The position numbers were made by a program, and so were the translations under genes. Source: Hyphococcus formosus (GTDB taxonomy: Bacteria; Pseudomonadota; Alphaproteobacteria; Caulobacterales; Parvularculaceae). From it: 64,000 nt of DNA. A model generated the notes under the pieces. It was not told the origin of the DNA. It saw only the letters and a list, made by a program, of their open reading frames with translations, and searched no databases. The DNA lies in assembly GCF_046736345.1 (NCBI RefSeq), contig NZ_CP157210.1, forward strand, positions 2,790,001-2,854,000, in the 5' to 3' direction. Positions 52,567 to 61,553 of this stretch are shown piece after piece (position 1 is the stretch's first letter; the number at the start of each line of letters is the position of its first letter).

Positions 52567-53469
52567 GGCCGATTTTGTTGCGGTAATGTCGCGCGCCTCA
52601 CTAGGCGTGATTTTTTGGAACCATAATTTATCGCCCGGGCGCATTTGACCCAATAGCGGCAGGTCGGCCGCTATTATCTGTGCAATACGCGGATAGCCGC
52701 CGATCGTTTGTGCATCGACCGAAAGCAAAAACGGTGACCCGTCCGCCGGACATTGCACCGTACCGGGGAAGACCGCGCTACTGGCCATCGGTTTATGCGT
52801 ATCGAGCGCAAGGGGGTTGCCCTCAAGCTGGAGCCCCATTCTGTCCGCACGCCGACCAATAGTCCAGGCGCCCGAAAACAACTGGCGCTGTGACTTTTCG
52901 GAGAGTTGCTCAAATTCCGGCCCTTCGAGGGCGCGAAGGAAAAAATCATGCGCAATGACCGGCCGATAGTCCGTAGGAATATCTTTTGGCGAGATGGTTT
53001 CGAGCCCCATCAAAGAAAGCGTGTCATCTGCGCGGATCGGATGCCCGTCCAAGCCGCCAATCAGCGCCGGGGGATAGGTCGATACGCTGTTGAGGAAGCG
53101 TTGCCCGGCAAGACCGCTGGCGAATGCAATATAGCAGCGTGCACCAATCGGAGCCGCGCCGATTGATAATATATCGCCGGGAGAAACTTTAATGGGGCGG
53201 TAGAATTCCAATGCTTCGTCATTGAGCAATGCCTTCATGGGCGCGCCAGCGAGCGCGATTTCACACTCTGCGCTGAACCGAATTGTCGGGCCGTTTAACG
53301 TGCATTCCAACGCTGCTGCGTTTGGCGGATTGCCTATTGCAGCATTGGCTAAGGCGAATGAAATTGGGTCCGCGGCACCGGATTGAGGGATGCCGAAATG
53401 GCGTTGCCCTGTGCGTCCAAGGTCCTGGATCGTCGTGTGAAGGCCGGATTTAAGAACGGTGGCAATCAT
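52528..53469 (-). CDS. pxpC: 5-oxoprolinase subunit C
   Basis: The 313-residue protein matches the KipA/biotin-dependent carboxyltransferase-like family: start VLKSGLHTTIQDLGRTGQRHFGIP, and SGAADPISFALANAAIGNPPNAAALE. With PxpB and PxpA it forms the ATP-dependent 5-oxoprolinase that opens pyroglutamate to L-glutamate. Its ATG overlaps the pxpB stop (ATGA). Confidence 0.94.
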   Translation of the reverse strand: MIATVLKSGLHTTIQDLGRTGQRHFGIPQSGAADPISFALANAAIGNPPNAAALECTLNGPTIRFSAECEIALAGAPMKALLNDEALEFYRPIKVSPGDILSIGAAPIGARCYIAFASGLAGQRFLNSVSTYPPALIGGLDGHPIRADDTLSLMGLETISPKDIPTDYRPVIAHDFFLRALEGPEFEQLSEKSQRQLFSGAWTIGRRADRMGLQLEGNPLALDTHKPMASSAVFPGTVQCPADGSPFLLSVDAQTIGGYPRIAQIIAADLPLLGQMRPGDKLWFQKITPSEARDITATKSALLGAYLPGGFVR

Positions 53470-54158
53470 CGACTTGCTTCCGAAAGAGCGCCGAATTCAT
53501 CTTCGGTTATCTCCCGAAAACGAACTTCCGCGCCTGAGTGAAAGATGAACGGCTCCTCTGCCAAAGGATCAAAAAGTGGTATCGGTGTTCGTCCAATGAT
53601 GTGCCAACCACCGGGCGACGGTAAGGGATAAATACCGGTCATGTTTCCAGCAATTCCAACGGACCCCGCAGCAACCTGAGGGCGCGGTGTGTCGCGCCGA
53701 TTACAATGAAGCGTTTCGTCCGTCGGGCCGAGATAAGCAAAGCCCGGCGCAAACCCAACCGCCAGAACTCGGTATGCCGAAGCGGCGTGGAGTTTAATTA
53801 ATTCACCTTTTTCAAGGCCGAGTGTGTTTGCTATCTCTTCGGTGTCTGGTCCATATTCGGTGCCATAGCATATGGGAATTTCAATAGTGGTCGTGGGCTC
53901 AGAAAAATCAGTAGGCGTATTTTCTATCGCCTCGACTAAAGTTATCTGCGCGGCGTCATTTGAAAGCGCGCTTGGCGCATAGCGCATTGTAACGCTATCA
54001 ATACCGGCGACCGCATCAATGATACCGGGCTTGGTTCTTAAAGTCTTGGCGACTGTGTTCACGAACAATGCATCAGCCACGAGATCGGCATCATCGTGAA
54101 TGGTCGCGATCCAACCATTTTCACCAAATGATTTTATGTCAAAACGATTTTTGTTCAT
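53466..54158 (-). CDS. pxpB: 5-oxoprolinase subunit B
   Basis: The 230-residue protein matches the KipI family: EIPICYGTEYGPDTEEIA, VGFAPGFAYLG and RDTPRPQVAAGSVGIAGNMTGIYPLPSPGGW. It is overlapped by 4 nt at both ends with pxpA and pxpC, showing tight translational coupling. Confidence 0.94.
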   Translation of the reverse strand: MNKNRFDIKSFGENGWIATIHDDADLVADALFVNTVAKTLRTKPGIIDAVAGIDSVTMRYAPSALSNDAAQITLVEAIENTPTDFSEPTTTIEIPICYGTEYGPDTEEIANTLGLEKGELIKLHAASAYRVLAVGFAPGFAYLGPTDETLHCNRRDTPRPQVAAGSVGIAGNMTGIYPLPSPGGWHIIGRTPIPLFDPLAEEPFIFHSGAEVRFREITEDEFGALSEASR

Positions 54159-54898
54159 GTAAAGGGCCGAATGGAAAAGCTTTTTGTCTCAAGCGCATGC
54201 CGGACCTGCGTCGCGGTTTCGACAGCGCCGGGTGAATCGCTGTGAATGCAAAGCGTATCAACGCGGAGACGCAAGTCTCCATCCGCAGCCTTGAAGCTTT
54301 CTTGTTGGGCGATGGCGGTCGCCTGGGCTGCGCGTTCGGTAACATCTTTGATGATCGCACCGTCCATGCTTCGCGGTGTTAACGCGCCATTTGCCAAATA
54401 GCGACGGTCAACAAAGCCTTCTGAGAAAAATTGTAGCCCCGATTCAGATGCCGCCTGTTCCAGCGCGGAACCCGGTGGGCCCACCAGTGCAGTATTTCCG
54501 CTCGCACGAGCGATCAGCCGCGCCAAATCAATATTCTTTGCTGCATCATTATAAAGCGCACCATGCGGCTTTATGTGATTGGCCTCTAGCCCATTCGTAT
54601 CTAGAATATTTTTGAGGTTTAGGATTTGCGTGCGCAGACTGGCCTCTAATTGATCGCGCGGTATGTCGATGCTGCGCCGGCCAAAACCCTCTTGGTCGGG
54701 ATAGGATGGATGCGCGCCCGCCCGAACACTATGGGATTTGGCAAGTCGTACCGTAGCCTGCATTGTCTCTGCTGTGCCCGTGTGACCGCCACAGGCAATC
54801 GAGCAAGAAGAGACCAGCGGCATCAATGCGGCTTCATTTTGTCTCTCTTTTTCGGTGTTATACTCACCCATATCTGCGTTGAGATCGATTGATCGCAT
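54155..54898 (-). CDS. pxpA: 5-oxoprolinase subunit A (LamB/YcsF family)
   Basis: The 247-residue protein starts MRSIDLNADMGEYN, the family N-terminus, with SCSIACGGHTG, AHPSYPDQEGFGRR and IKPHGALYND. The ATG at 54898 overlaps the stop of the upstream Nramp-like gene; an in-frame GTG at 54901 is an alternative. It completes the pxpABC set. Confidence 0.95.
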   Translation of the reverse strand: MRSIDLNADMGEYNTEKERQNEAALMPLVSSCSIACGGHTGTAETMQATVRLAKSHSVRAGAHPSYPDQEGFGRRSIDIPRDQLEASLRTQILNLKNILDTNGLEANHIKPHGALYNDAAKNIDLARLIARASGNTALVGPPGSALEQAASESGLQFFSEGFVDRRYLANGALTPRSMDGAIIKDVTERAAQATAIAQQESFKAADGDLRLRVDTLCIHSDSPGAVETATQVRHALETKSFSIRPFT

Positions 54899-56115
54899 CA
54901 CATAACTCCGATCGCGCGCAAAATTCCTCTTATGCCAAGGCCAGCGGCAATTAAAACAACAATAATGCTTGCGCTATTTGCAAGCCAACCATTGGCATAT
55001 TCGCCGAGCAGTTTTTTATTGTTGGCCGCATATAGCAGGAACACCGCAATGATCGGGAGCAATGCGCCATTCGCAATTTGCGCAAATATTATGATTTCGA
55101 TGGGCCGCACGCCCGTAACGGCAACGATGGTCCCAAAAAGCAAAACGGTTCCGGCGATTGCGCGAAATTTTATGTTCTTGGGATCTGCGGGAAACCCAAA
55201 TAGTTCCGATGCGGCAAAGCCAGTCGCGAGCGGTGCGGTGATCGCTGATGATAGACCGGCCGCAAATAGTCCGGCCGCCAACAAATAGGTAGCGCCGGTC
55301 CCGAATGCAGGTTCGAGTTGCCGCGCCATATCCGCGGCATTATTGACCGTTAGCCCAGTGCCGAAAAGGCACGCCGCTGCGGTTGAAAGGACAAGTATTG
55401 AAACAATACCGCCAACGCCGATCGATAATCTCGCGTCGAATTTCGCTTCCCGCAGCCCCATAGGGGAGGGCCAGCGTTTCTTTGCGGCGGCTGCATGAAG
55501 AAATAAATTATAAGGCACGATTGTCGTGCCGATTAGGCCGATCACGAGGGGGAGAGCGCCGGCAGGGATTTTCGGCATAGCGGCGCTTTTTAATAATGCG
55601 GTCCAATCAGGTCCTATGATGAAAAGCGCCGTTGCAAAGGCAAGCGTCATCAACAGAACGGCAACAATCAGTACCCGTTCAATGGTGCGGTATCCTCCGA
55701 ACAACAATATTATGCCCGCAAAAATTGCGATTGCAGCAGCAAGCACCGAACGCGAGGAAAACGCGGGAAGCGCGGCCTCTATGCCCAATACCGCCCCGGC
55801 AATGTTCCCGCCCTCATAGGCGGCGTTACCGATAAAGAGTGCGCCAATAATCAGTGCTGCCACAGGCCATTTCAGCGCCGGTCGCCCGGTAAACTGTTCC
55901 ATGACCGCTTCACCAAGGCCACGCTGTGCGATAACCCCAAGTCGAGCGGCGGTTTCTTGAAGAATGATGGCGGCAATCGTTGCGAATACCAATGTCCAGA
56001 CCAGCGCATACCCATATGTTGCGCCGGCAACGGTTGCCGTTGTGACTGTGCCCGGCCCGATAAAGGCAGCTGCAGTAAGGGCCCCCGGGCCAATTGCGCG
56101 AAGTCTTTTCAACAT
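54898..56115 (-). CDS. Nramp-fold transporter lacking metal-site residues (YcsG-like)
   Basis: The 405-residue protein has about eleven hydrophobic segments and the Nramp/SLC11 fold (IGNAAYEGGNIAGAVLG). The metal-binding motif of TM1, D-P-G-N, reads G-P-G-T at residues 20-23, and the TM6 M-P-H-N reads V-P-Y-N at 200-203. It overlaps pxpA and heads the operon. In Bacillus subtilis, the Nramp-related ycsG likewise accompanies ycsF (pxpA) and kipI/kipA. This suggests transport of 5-oxoproline or a related organic acid instead of a metal; that is inference. Confidence 0.88.
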   Translation of the reverse strand: MLKRLRAIGPGALTAAAFIGPGTVTTATVAGATYGYALVWTLVFATIAAIILQETAARLGVIAQRGLGEAVMEQFTGRPALKWPVAALIIGALFIGNAAYEGGNIAGAVLGIEAALPAFSSRSVLAAAIAIFAGIILLFGGYRTIERVLIVAVLLMTLAFATALFIIGPDWTALLKSAAMPKIPAGALPLVIGLIGTTIVPYNLFLHAAAAKKRWPSPMGLREAKFDARLSIGVGGIVSILVLSTAAACLFGTGLTVNNAADMARQLEPAFGTGATYLLAAGLFAAGLSSAITAPLATGFAASELFGFPADPKNIKFRAIAGTVLLFGTIVAVTGVRPIEIIIFAQIANGALLPIIAVFLLYAANNKKLLGEYANGWLANSASIIVVLIAAGLGIRGILRAIGVM

Positions 56116-56160
56116 TCGCAGACTTTACTGTGGGCCGCGCGAAATTGCACCCAACAAAAA

Positions 56161-56186
56161 AGCTGCCTTCCCGAGAGAAGGCAGCT
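56161..56186 (-). terminator. Terminator after the TadD-like gene
   Basis: AGCTGCCTTC (56161-56170) pairs perfectly with GAAGGCAGCT (56177-56186) and is followed on the minus strand by a T run. It separates the TadD-like gene from the downstream Nramp-pxp operon. Confidence 0.9.
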
Positions 56187-56210
56187 CTGAAATAATTGAT
56201 TTTTATACGC

Positions 56211-57209
56211 CTAGTAGTTTTCAGATTTTAGTTCGACACCGGCATCTTCTGTTGTCGATGCTTTTGTAACCGGCGCGGCTTCGATCAATGCAATCGGCGC
56301 ACCGTCCGGAGTTTTTGGTTCTTCTTTCCGCTCTTCGCGAAGTTGCGGTTTTGGTTCCGGCGCGAGCGGTGCCGCAGGGGCTGGCTCGAAGTTAGGCGTT
56401 TCTACATTGCCGGATGCATATTCATCCCAATATGCGGGTTGCGCCATCATTTGGCGGTAAACGTCTATATTGTTATCGGCAACGATGGGCGGAAGGTCAG
56501 AACGTGCAAGACGTTCAGCTTCGCGCATTTCGCCCGAAAGAGCGAGGACCAATGCGAGGTTTTGACGAATGCGTGAATCACCACCGGCATTTGCTGCCGC
56601 TTTGCGTAGCGTTGTATTCGCAAGACCGAGTTTACCGTCGAGGGCGAATGAAAGCCCCTTATTGTTGAGTAGCATGACTTCGTTTGGTGCCATTGCCAAA
56701 GCGCGGTCGTAATTGCTGCGCGCCGCGGCGTGTTCACCGATTTGGTCTAGCGCCACGCCATAGGCTGAGAGGGCGCGCCAGTCATTCGGCAATTTCGCTA
56801 TGGCTGTTTCAAGATAACGTACAGCTTCAAATGCACGGCCGTTTTCGACCAATACCTTGCCATATTCGAGATTCACTTTTGCGTTTTCCGGGTGCAGTGT
56901 CGATGACTTCTGCATTACAGAAACAGCTTCGTCGCTCGAACCAATTTTCCGCAAAGATTGCGAGAAACGGACAGTAATATCCGGGTCCGATTGATCCGTA
57001 TTATACCGCGTACCCCAAAATGCCGCAGCGGCAATCGGGTCCATCCCCTCGTCAACAACGGGATCTGTATAAACGCCAATCGCGTCACGATATTCGGATT
57101 TACTGACCGATTCCGTACCCGCGTTCTGGGTGGTTGCACAGGCAGACAGCATAATTGCTGAACCCGCGATAATTGCGTATTTGTTTACAAGCCTAGATGC
57201 GTTAAGCAT
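56211..57209 (-). CDS. TadD-like TPR lipoprotein
   Basis: The 332-residue protein has a lipoprotein signal with a lipobox at LSAC and four to five TPR repeats (residues about 75-230; ENAKVNLEYGKVLVENGRAFEA, then NDWRALSAYGVALDQIGEHAAA). It also has the TadD-like segment RIRQNLALVLALSGEMREAERLA followed by DLPP, and a Pro/Glu-rich tail. TadD lipoproteins are needed for Flp/Tad pilus secretin assembly. It lies 18 kb from the tadE/tadG-type genes. Confidence 0.82.
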   Translation of the reverse strand: MLNASRLVNKYAIIAGSAIMLSACATTQNAGTESVSKSEYRDAIGVYTDPVVDEGMDPIAAAAFWGTRYNTDQSDPDITVRFSQSLRKIGSSDEAVSVMQKSSTLHPENAKVNLEYGKVLVENGRAFEAVRYLETAIAKLPNDWRALSAYGVALDQIGEHAAARSNYDRALAMAPNEVMLLNNKGLSFALDGKLGLANTTLRKAAANAGGDSRIRQNLALVLALSGEMREAERLARSDLPPIVADNNIDVYRQMMAQPAYWDEYASGNVETPNFEPAPAAPLAPEPKPQLREERKEEPKTPDGAPIALIEAAPVTKASTTEDAGVELKSENY

Positions 57210-57350
57210 GGGTCGCGCCTCGATGAATTCCGCTTAGATTGGTCCAGATGATGACGCAAGGAGTTCAATAAAGGCTTAACCGTAAGGATAATGTACAATT
57301 AAAACCCGTTTTAGGGTGATTGTCGGAATTGATAGGTTAGCGGATTAAAT

Positions 57351-58721
57351 ATGCGTCAGGAATTATTAATCGACTATGAACAAGAAGCAGCCAATGCGGC
57401 GCTTCCGATTTATCTCGTCAATGAAAATGCCATTGAGGAATGTGATGCGCCAGACGGATTGAAATCGCTGGCGGAGGCAAATGGCTTTAACGGCGAAGCT
57501 GGGGGCGTCTTTAATGATGGTAAAGCGATCTTGCTCGGCATGGGCGATGGAAGTGATCCATTTTTAACTGCGGCGGCATCAGAACGTCTGCCCAAGGGCG
57601 ATTATAGTCTCGCCGGAAATGTCGAGCCTGACAAAGCGGCTTTGCTCGCCCTTGGCTGGTTGATGGGGACCTACCGCTTTGATCGGTACAAACAACAAAA
57701 ACCGACCGTCGCCCGATTAATCGCGCCGAAGGGCACGGATGTCGCGTCGGTGCACAGAGCGGCAACAGCCGTTTCGGCGGTGCGTGATCTTGTGAATACA
57801 CCTGCTAACGACATGGGACCGTCAGCGATTGAGCATGTGGCCCGAAATCTTGCGGCAGGGGCCGGGGCGCAGATCGACGTCATCACCGGTGATGATCTCC
57901 TGGCTAAGAACTTTCCTATGGTGCATGCGGTGGGACGTGCGGCGAGCGAGGCTCCGCGTCTTATCGATCTGCGTTGGGGTGAGCCGGATGCGCCGCGACT
58001 GACCTTGGTCGGTAAGGGCGTGGCGTTCGATTCCGGCGGGCTCAATATCAAAGGCGGCGCTGGCATGTCGCTCATGAAAAAGGATATGGGCGGCAGTGCG
58101 CATGTTCTTGCGCTGGCGGGCATGATTATGGCGGCAAAGTTGAATGTCCGCCTCCGGGTGCTTGTACCGGCGGTTGAAAATGCGATTTCCGGCAATGCCT
58201 TCCGCCCGAGCGATATTCTTCAAAGCCGCAAAGGCCTGTCGGTCGAAATTGGTAACACAGACGCCGAGGGCCGATTGATTCTGGCTGATGCGCTGGCCTA
58301 TGGCGCAGAAGAAAAGCCGGATTTGATGATTTCAATGGCGACGCTGACGGGGGCCGCGCGGGTAGCGCTCGGGCCTGAACTGGCCCCATTTTATTGTGAC
58401 GACGAATCCCTTGTGGGCGCGTTACAACAAGCGGCGGCGCGTTGTGCGGACCCGGTTTGGCGTATGCCACTCTGGCGTAATTACGATGCGATGCTGGCTT
58501 CCTCTATTGCGGATGTGAACCATATTTCCGGCGGTTCCTTTGCGGGATCGATTACGGCTGCGCTTTTCTTGCGGAAATTCACCGAAGATGCGGCCCGGTG
58601 GATGCATTTTGACATCTATGCCTGGCGGCCCAAAGCCGCGCCGGGCCGGCCGGTCGGCGGCGAGGCGCAGGCAATCCGGGCATTGTTCGATGTTTTGAGC
58701 GCGCGCTACCCCGCGGCGTAA
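57351..58721 (+). CDS. Leucyl aminopeptidase family protein (M17)
   Basis: The 456-residue protein carries the M17 metal-binding and catalytic segments VGKGVAFDSGGLNIKGGAGM, KKDMGGSAH and NTDAEGRLILADAL. M17 enzymes remove N-terminal residues from cytoplasmic peptides using two divalent metal ions. The N-terminal domain is short, as in the alphaproteobacterial branch. It is followed by a MarR-type regulator on the same strand. Confidence 0.93.
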   Translation: MRQELLIDYEQEAANAALPIYLVNENAIEECDAPDGLKSLAEANGFNGEAGGVFNDGKAILLGMGDGSDPFLTAAASERLPKGDYSLAGNVEPDKAALLALGWLMGTYRFDRYKQQKPTVARLIAPKGTDVASVHRAATAVSAVRDLVNTPANDMGPSAIEHVARNLAAGAGAQIDVITGDDLLAKNFPMVHAVGRAASEAPRLIDLRWGEPDAPRLTLVGKGVAFDSGGLNIKGGAGMSLMKKDMGGSAHVLALAGMIMAAKLNVRLRVLVPAVENAISGNAFRPSDILQSRKGLSVEIGNTDAEGRLILADALAYGAEEKPDLMISMATLTGAARVALGPELAPFYCDDESLVGALQQAAARCADPVWRMPLWRNYDAMLASSIADVNHISGGSFAGSITAALFLRKFTEDAARWMHFDIYAWRPKAAPGRPVGGEAQAIRALFDVLSARYPAA

Positions 58722-58818
58722 TCTGTCGTTTCTTTGCCGATAATACCCTTGCCCTGAGCGGCCGAACGGTTGCAAGCATAGTAAATTAAAGAACGGGCGT
58801 TAAGGCGTAAGAACGAGC

Positions 58819-59172
58819 ATGGCAGCGACGGATAATCTAACCAGTTGGCGGGAAGTAATGTGTGACGCAGTGCGCGCTGATGGGCCGGATCTCTCGATGC
58901 GGCAATGGGCGATCCTGCTGTCCGTTTATATGAAACCCGGCCCACATACGGTGCGGGCCTTGGCGCGGGATCTGAATGTGCCGAAGCCGGCAATCTCTCG
59001 TGCGTTGGACGCGTTATCTATCCTTGGGTTCATCAAACGTGTTCGCGATGCCAATGACAAACGGATTGTCATTGTGCAAAAAACTGCGGATGGCGCGATC
59101 TATCTCGACAATTTTTCACGGCTTGTTGATACCCATACGGAAGAACCGCGCCTGAACGCGATGTATGGCTAA
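58819..59172 (+). CDS. MarR-type winged-helix regulator
   Basis: The 117-residue protein has a compact winged helix: SMRQWAILLSVYMKPGPHTVRALARDLNVPKPAISRALDALSILGFI, then RVRDANDKRIVIV as the wing. It lies 97 nt after the aminopeptidase gene. Targets are unknown. Confidence 0.88.
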   Translation: MAATDNLTSWREVMCDAVRADGPDLSMRQWAILLSVYMKPGPHTVRALARDLNVPKPAISRALDALSILGFIKRVRDANDKRIVIVQKTADGAIYLDNFSRLVDTHTEEPRLNAMYG

Positions 59173-59177
59173 GGCCT

Positions 59178-60167
59178 TTATTTAAATCGCGGCAGGTCTG
59201 CGATTTTTGTGCCGGCAATGCTGGCGGCACCATTCTCTAATTCAATCGGGCTCGAAATTTTGCCGCCGCCCGCAATAGCGGCCAATGTCAATGATGCCGA
59301 TAATTGCTCGGCGTCGTCTTTCGATAAAAAATCAAGTTTCTCAATCGCCTTGATCATTGCCGCAGGGGCAGTGATTTCAGTGTTTAATTGGCCTGCAGGC
59401 GCGTTATTTTCGTCGAGCGTAATTTGCCCAGCAACCGCAAGTTTCGACTGTTCTATCTGTGCTTCGAGGCCGGAAATCACGAGTGCGCCACCATTCTCTC
59501 TCCATAGTGCTTGATCGTCCAGCAAATCCGTTTGGGTGAGGGCGATAAGCGCACGCATATTGGCGAGATCAATACGTTCTTGTCCGTGAAGCTTGGTTAG
59601 CTCTTCAAGCTTCATGCTGAGAACAAGCGTTGATCCGCCTTCTGTTTCGGGCATCAAGCCAAGCAGTAGCGTCTCAAGCTCGACGGTCTGGTTATCCTGA
59701 GGGCGGTTCGCGCGCAGGGAATTGATTGTTGCTGCGAATTTCCATCCATGATCCTTGTCATTGACGATTGAAAACCGAAAGTCTTCGGCGGTTGTTCGCC
59801 ATTCGCCGAAACCATCGATAAAAGTGACTTGCTCGGTGCGCGACGAGAAAATCAGCTTGTTCAAATCATAGGGTAGGGCATCAAGGCTTAGGCGTTCCGT
59901 GTACCAAGAAATTTCGCCGCCCTGCGTAATGATTTTCGGATTCTCTACATGAACGCGAAGGAAAAACGGAAACCCGTCTGATTTCAGCGCATCATACTGA
60001 ACATCAATCCCAATCTCGCGTTGATCCGCCGCCCAGTTTCCAATTGCCTTTTTCATCTCGCTGGCACCGGCCTGCCAGAGAAAGTAATAGGCGATGACGA
60101 TAATGCCCGCGACCGCATAGGGAACATACAGCCAACGACGCCGGAGTTTTTTTGTCGCTTCAGTCAT
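59178..60167 (-). CDS. DUF2125 domain protein
   Basis: From the ATG at 60167 (GAGGATC upstream) the product has 329 residues: one N-terminal transmembrane segment (LYVPYAVAGIIVIAYYFLW) and an extracytoplasmic DUF2125 domain starting with QREIGIDVQYDALKSDGFPFFLRV. The function of DUF2125 is unknown. It overlaps the plsC stop by 8 nt and is the last gene of a plsC-linked unit. Confidence 0.88.
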   Translation of the reverse strand: MTEATKKLRRRWLYVPYAVAGIIVIAYYFLWQAGASEMKKAIGNWAADQREIGIDVQYDALKSDGFPFFLRVHVENPKIITQGGEISWYTERLSLDALPYDLNKLIFSSRTEQVTFIDGFGEWRTTAEDFRFSIVNDKDHGWKFAATINSLRANRPQDNQTVELETLLLGLMPETEGGSTLVLSMKLEELTKLHGQERIDLANMRALIALTQTDLLDDQALWRENGGALVISGLEAQIEQSKLAVAGQITLDENNAPAGQLNTEITAPAAMIKAIEKLDFLSKDDAEQLSASLTLAAIAGGGKISSPIELENGAASIAGTKIADLPRFK

Positions 60168-60876
60168 GGCGTTGATCCTCAAGGTCCGGTCGAGCGCGCT
60201 CTAATGAACCGCGCAATTCTTCCGTAAAGCTTTTGCGGTCAAGTCCCGGTTGAATGGGCGGCAAAATACGCATCGTTATCGTGCCCGGTATCTTTTTGAT
60301 CCCCGGATGCAACCAGTGTCGGCCGCTATCATGGGCGACGGGTACACAAATGGTTTTTGTCGCCGCATAAAGCCCGGCAACACCCGGTTTTATCGATGCG
60401 CGTTCGCCCGGCGGAATACGGGTTCCTTCAGGAAAAACAATGACCTGCTCGCCAGCTTCAATATGCTCGACGGTTTGTCTGGTCATCGCGCGAAGCGCTT
60501 TTGCGCCGTCCTGCCGGTTAATGGCGACATTCCCGGCCCCGCGCGCCCACCATCCATAAACCGGTATGTTGAGAAGCTCTTTCTTCAATATCATAACCGG
60601 TTTTGGCATCAGCGCATAAAGGGCGATTGTCTCCCACATAGATTGATGGTTTGCGGCGATGATGGCACCCGATTGCGGAATATTCTCTTTGCCTTCGAGG
60701 TGCAGTTTAACGCCCGCAATATGGTGCAGCAACCATAGGGCAATACGCGCCCAAAGCTGGACGGTTTTGCGCGCTGCGTTTTTGTTGATGATCATCGGTA
60801 GGCAGATAATGCCCATGACCGCGATGCTCAGAATCAGGAGTATTGTAAAAATGAGCGAGCGAATTGCGATAAGCAT
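60160..60876 (-). CDS. plsC: 1-acyl-sn-glycerol-3-phosphate acyltransferase
   Basis: The 238-residue protein has an N-terminal membrane segment and the acyltransferase motifs: NHQSMWE (HX4E in place of the commoner HX4D) and FPEGTRIPPGERASIKPGV. PlsC acylates lysophosphatidate to phosphatidate in phospholipid synthesis. It lies 3 nt after the YdcF-type gene. Confidence 0.92.
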   Translation of the reverse strand: MLIAIRSLIFTILLILSIAVMGIICLPMIINKNAARKTVQLWARIALWLLHHIAGVKLHLEGKENIPQSGAIIAANHQSMWETIALYALMPKPVMILKKELLNIPVYGWWARGAGNVAINRQDGAKALRAMTRQTVEHIEAGEQVIVFPEGTRIPPGERASIKPGVAGLYAATKTICVPVAHDSGRHWLHPGIKKIPGTITMRILPPIQPGLDRKSFTEELRGSLERARPDLEDQRHD

Positions 60877-60879
60877 TGG

Positions 60880-61464
60880 TTATGCGCCGATGCTGTCGAT
60901 AAAGCCTTTGAAATGCGCCAGCAAATATTTCGAATATTCACCGGCGAGGCGGAGACCGGATTTCAGCGATGTCGGTTTTCCATCGCTATCAAGATAGCCG
61001 GAAGAAACCGCATAGGGCGTGATTTTTGCATCGGGCATCTTGGACGAGGTCTCTAGGATTGCGCGCGGCATGTGATATTCTGATGTGACGAGAACGATCT
61101 GCGTGAAAGCATGGGTCGAGGCCCAGTTTTTCAACTCGCTCGCATTTCCCTTAGTGCTCATGGCTTCGCGGCCCAGATCCACACAGCAGTCAAACCGATC
61201 AGGATCGCCAGTCCAGAATTCCGATAATCTTGCGCGGGATGTATTTGGATGGACGCCGGAAATGAGCAAGCGCTTGCCATTTCCCTTTTCGAAAATATCC
61301 ATCGCCGCAACGATGCGCGCGCCGCCGCCGCCCGTATAGACGACAATGCCGTCTGCCTGATTTGGGGCCATATTGTTCGTCGGTGGTAATTTGGCGACGA
61401 AGATCAGCAGGCCGATCGCCCACAAAATGCCTATCCCGGTAAGACTTGAAATCAACTGTCTCAC
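60880..61464 (-). CDS. YdcF/SanA-family (DUF218) membrane protein
   Basis: The 194-residue protein has one N-terminal transmembrane segment and a DUF218 domain: ADGIVVYTGGGGARIVAAMDIF, KRLLISGVHPNTSR, SELKNWASTH and IVLVTSEYHMPRA. The family is linked to envelope barrier functions, but the reaction is unknown. It lies between ftsX and plsC on the same strand. Confidence 0.9.
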   Translation of the reverse strand: MRQLISSLTGIGILWAIGLLIFVAKLPPTNNMAPNQADGIVVYTGGGGARIVAAMDIFEKGNGKRLLISGVHPNTSRARLSEFWTGDPDRFDCCVDLGREAMSTKGNASELKNWASTHAFTQIVLVTSEYHMPRAILETSSKMPDAKITPYAVSSGYLDSDGKPTSLKSGLRLAGEYSKYLLAHFKGFIDSIGA

Positions 61465-61553
61465 GTTTTTACCCGTCCCAAGTCTGTGGCACCCGCAATC
61501 ATCGCAGCCGCCACGATACCCGATCCTGCCACGGCCGGTCTAGAGCGCTTGTC

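Noticed and set aside
60160..60876. Inactive PlsC because of HX4E in place of HX4D
   Set aside because: All other acyltransferase motifs are intact and Glu occurs at this position in related enzymes, so loss of activity is not supported.
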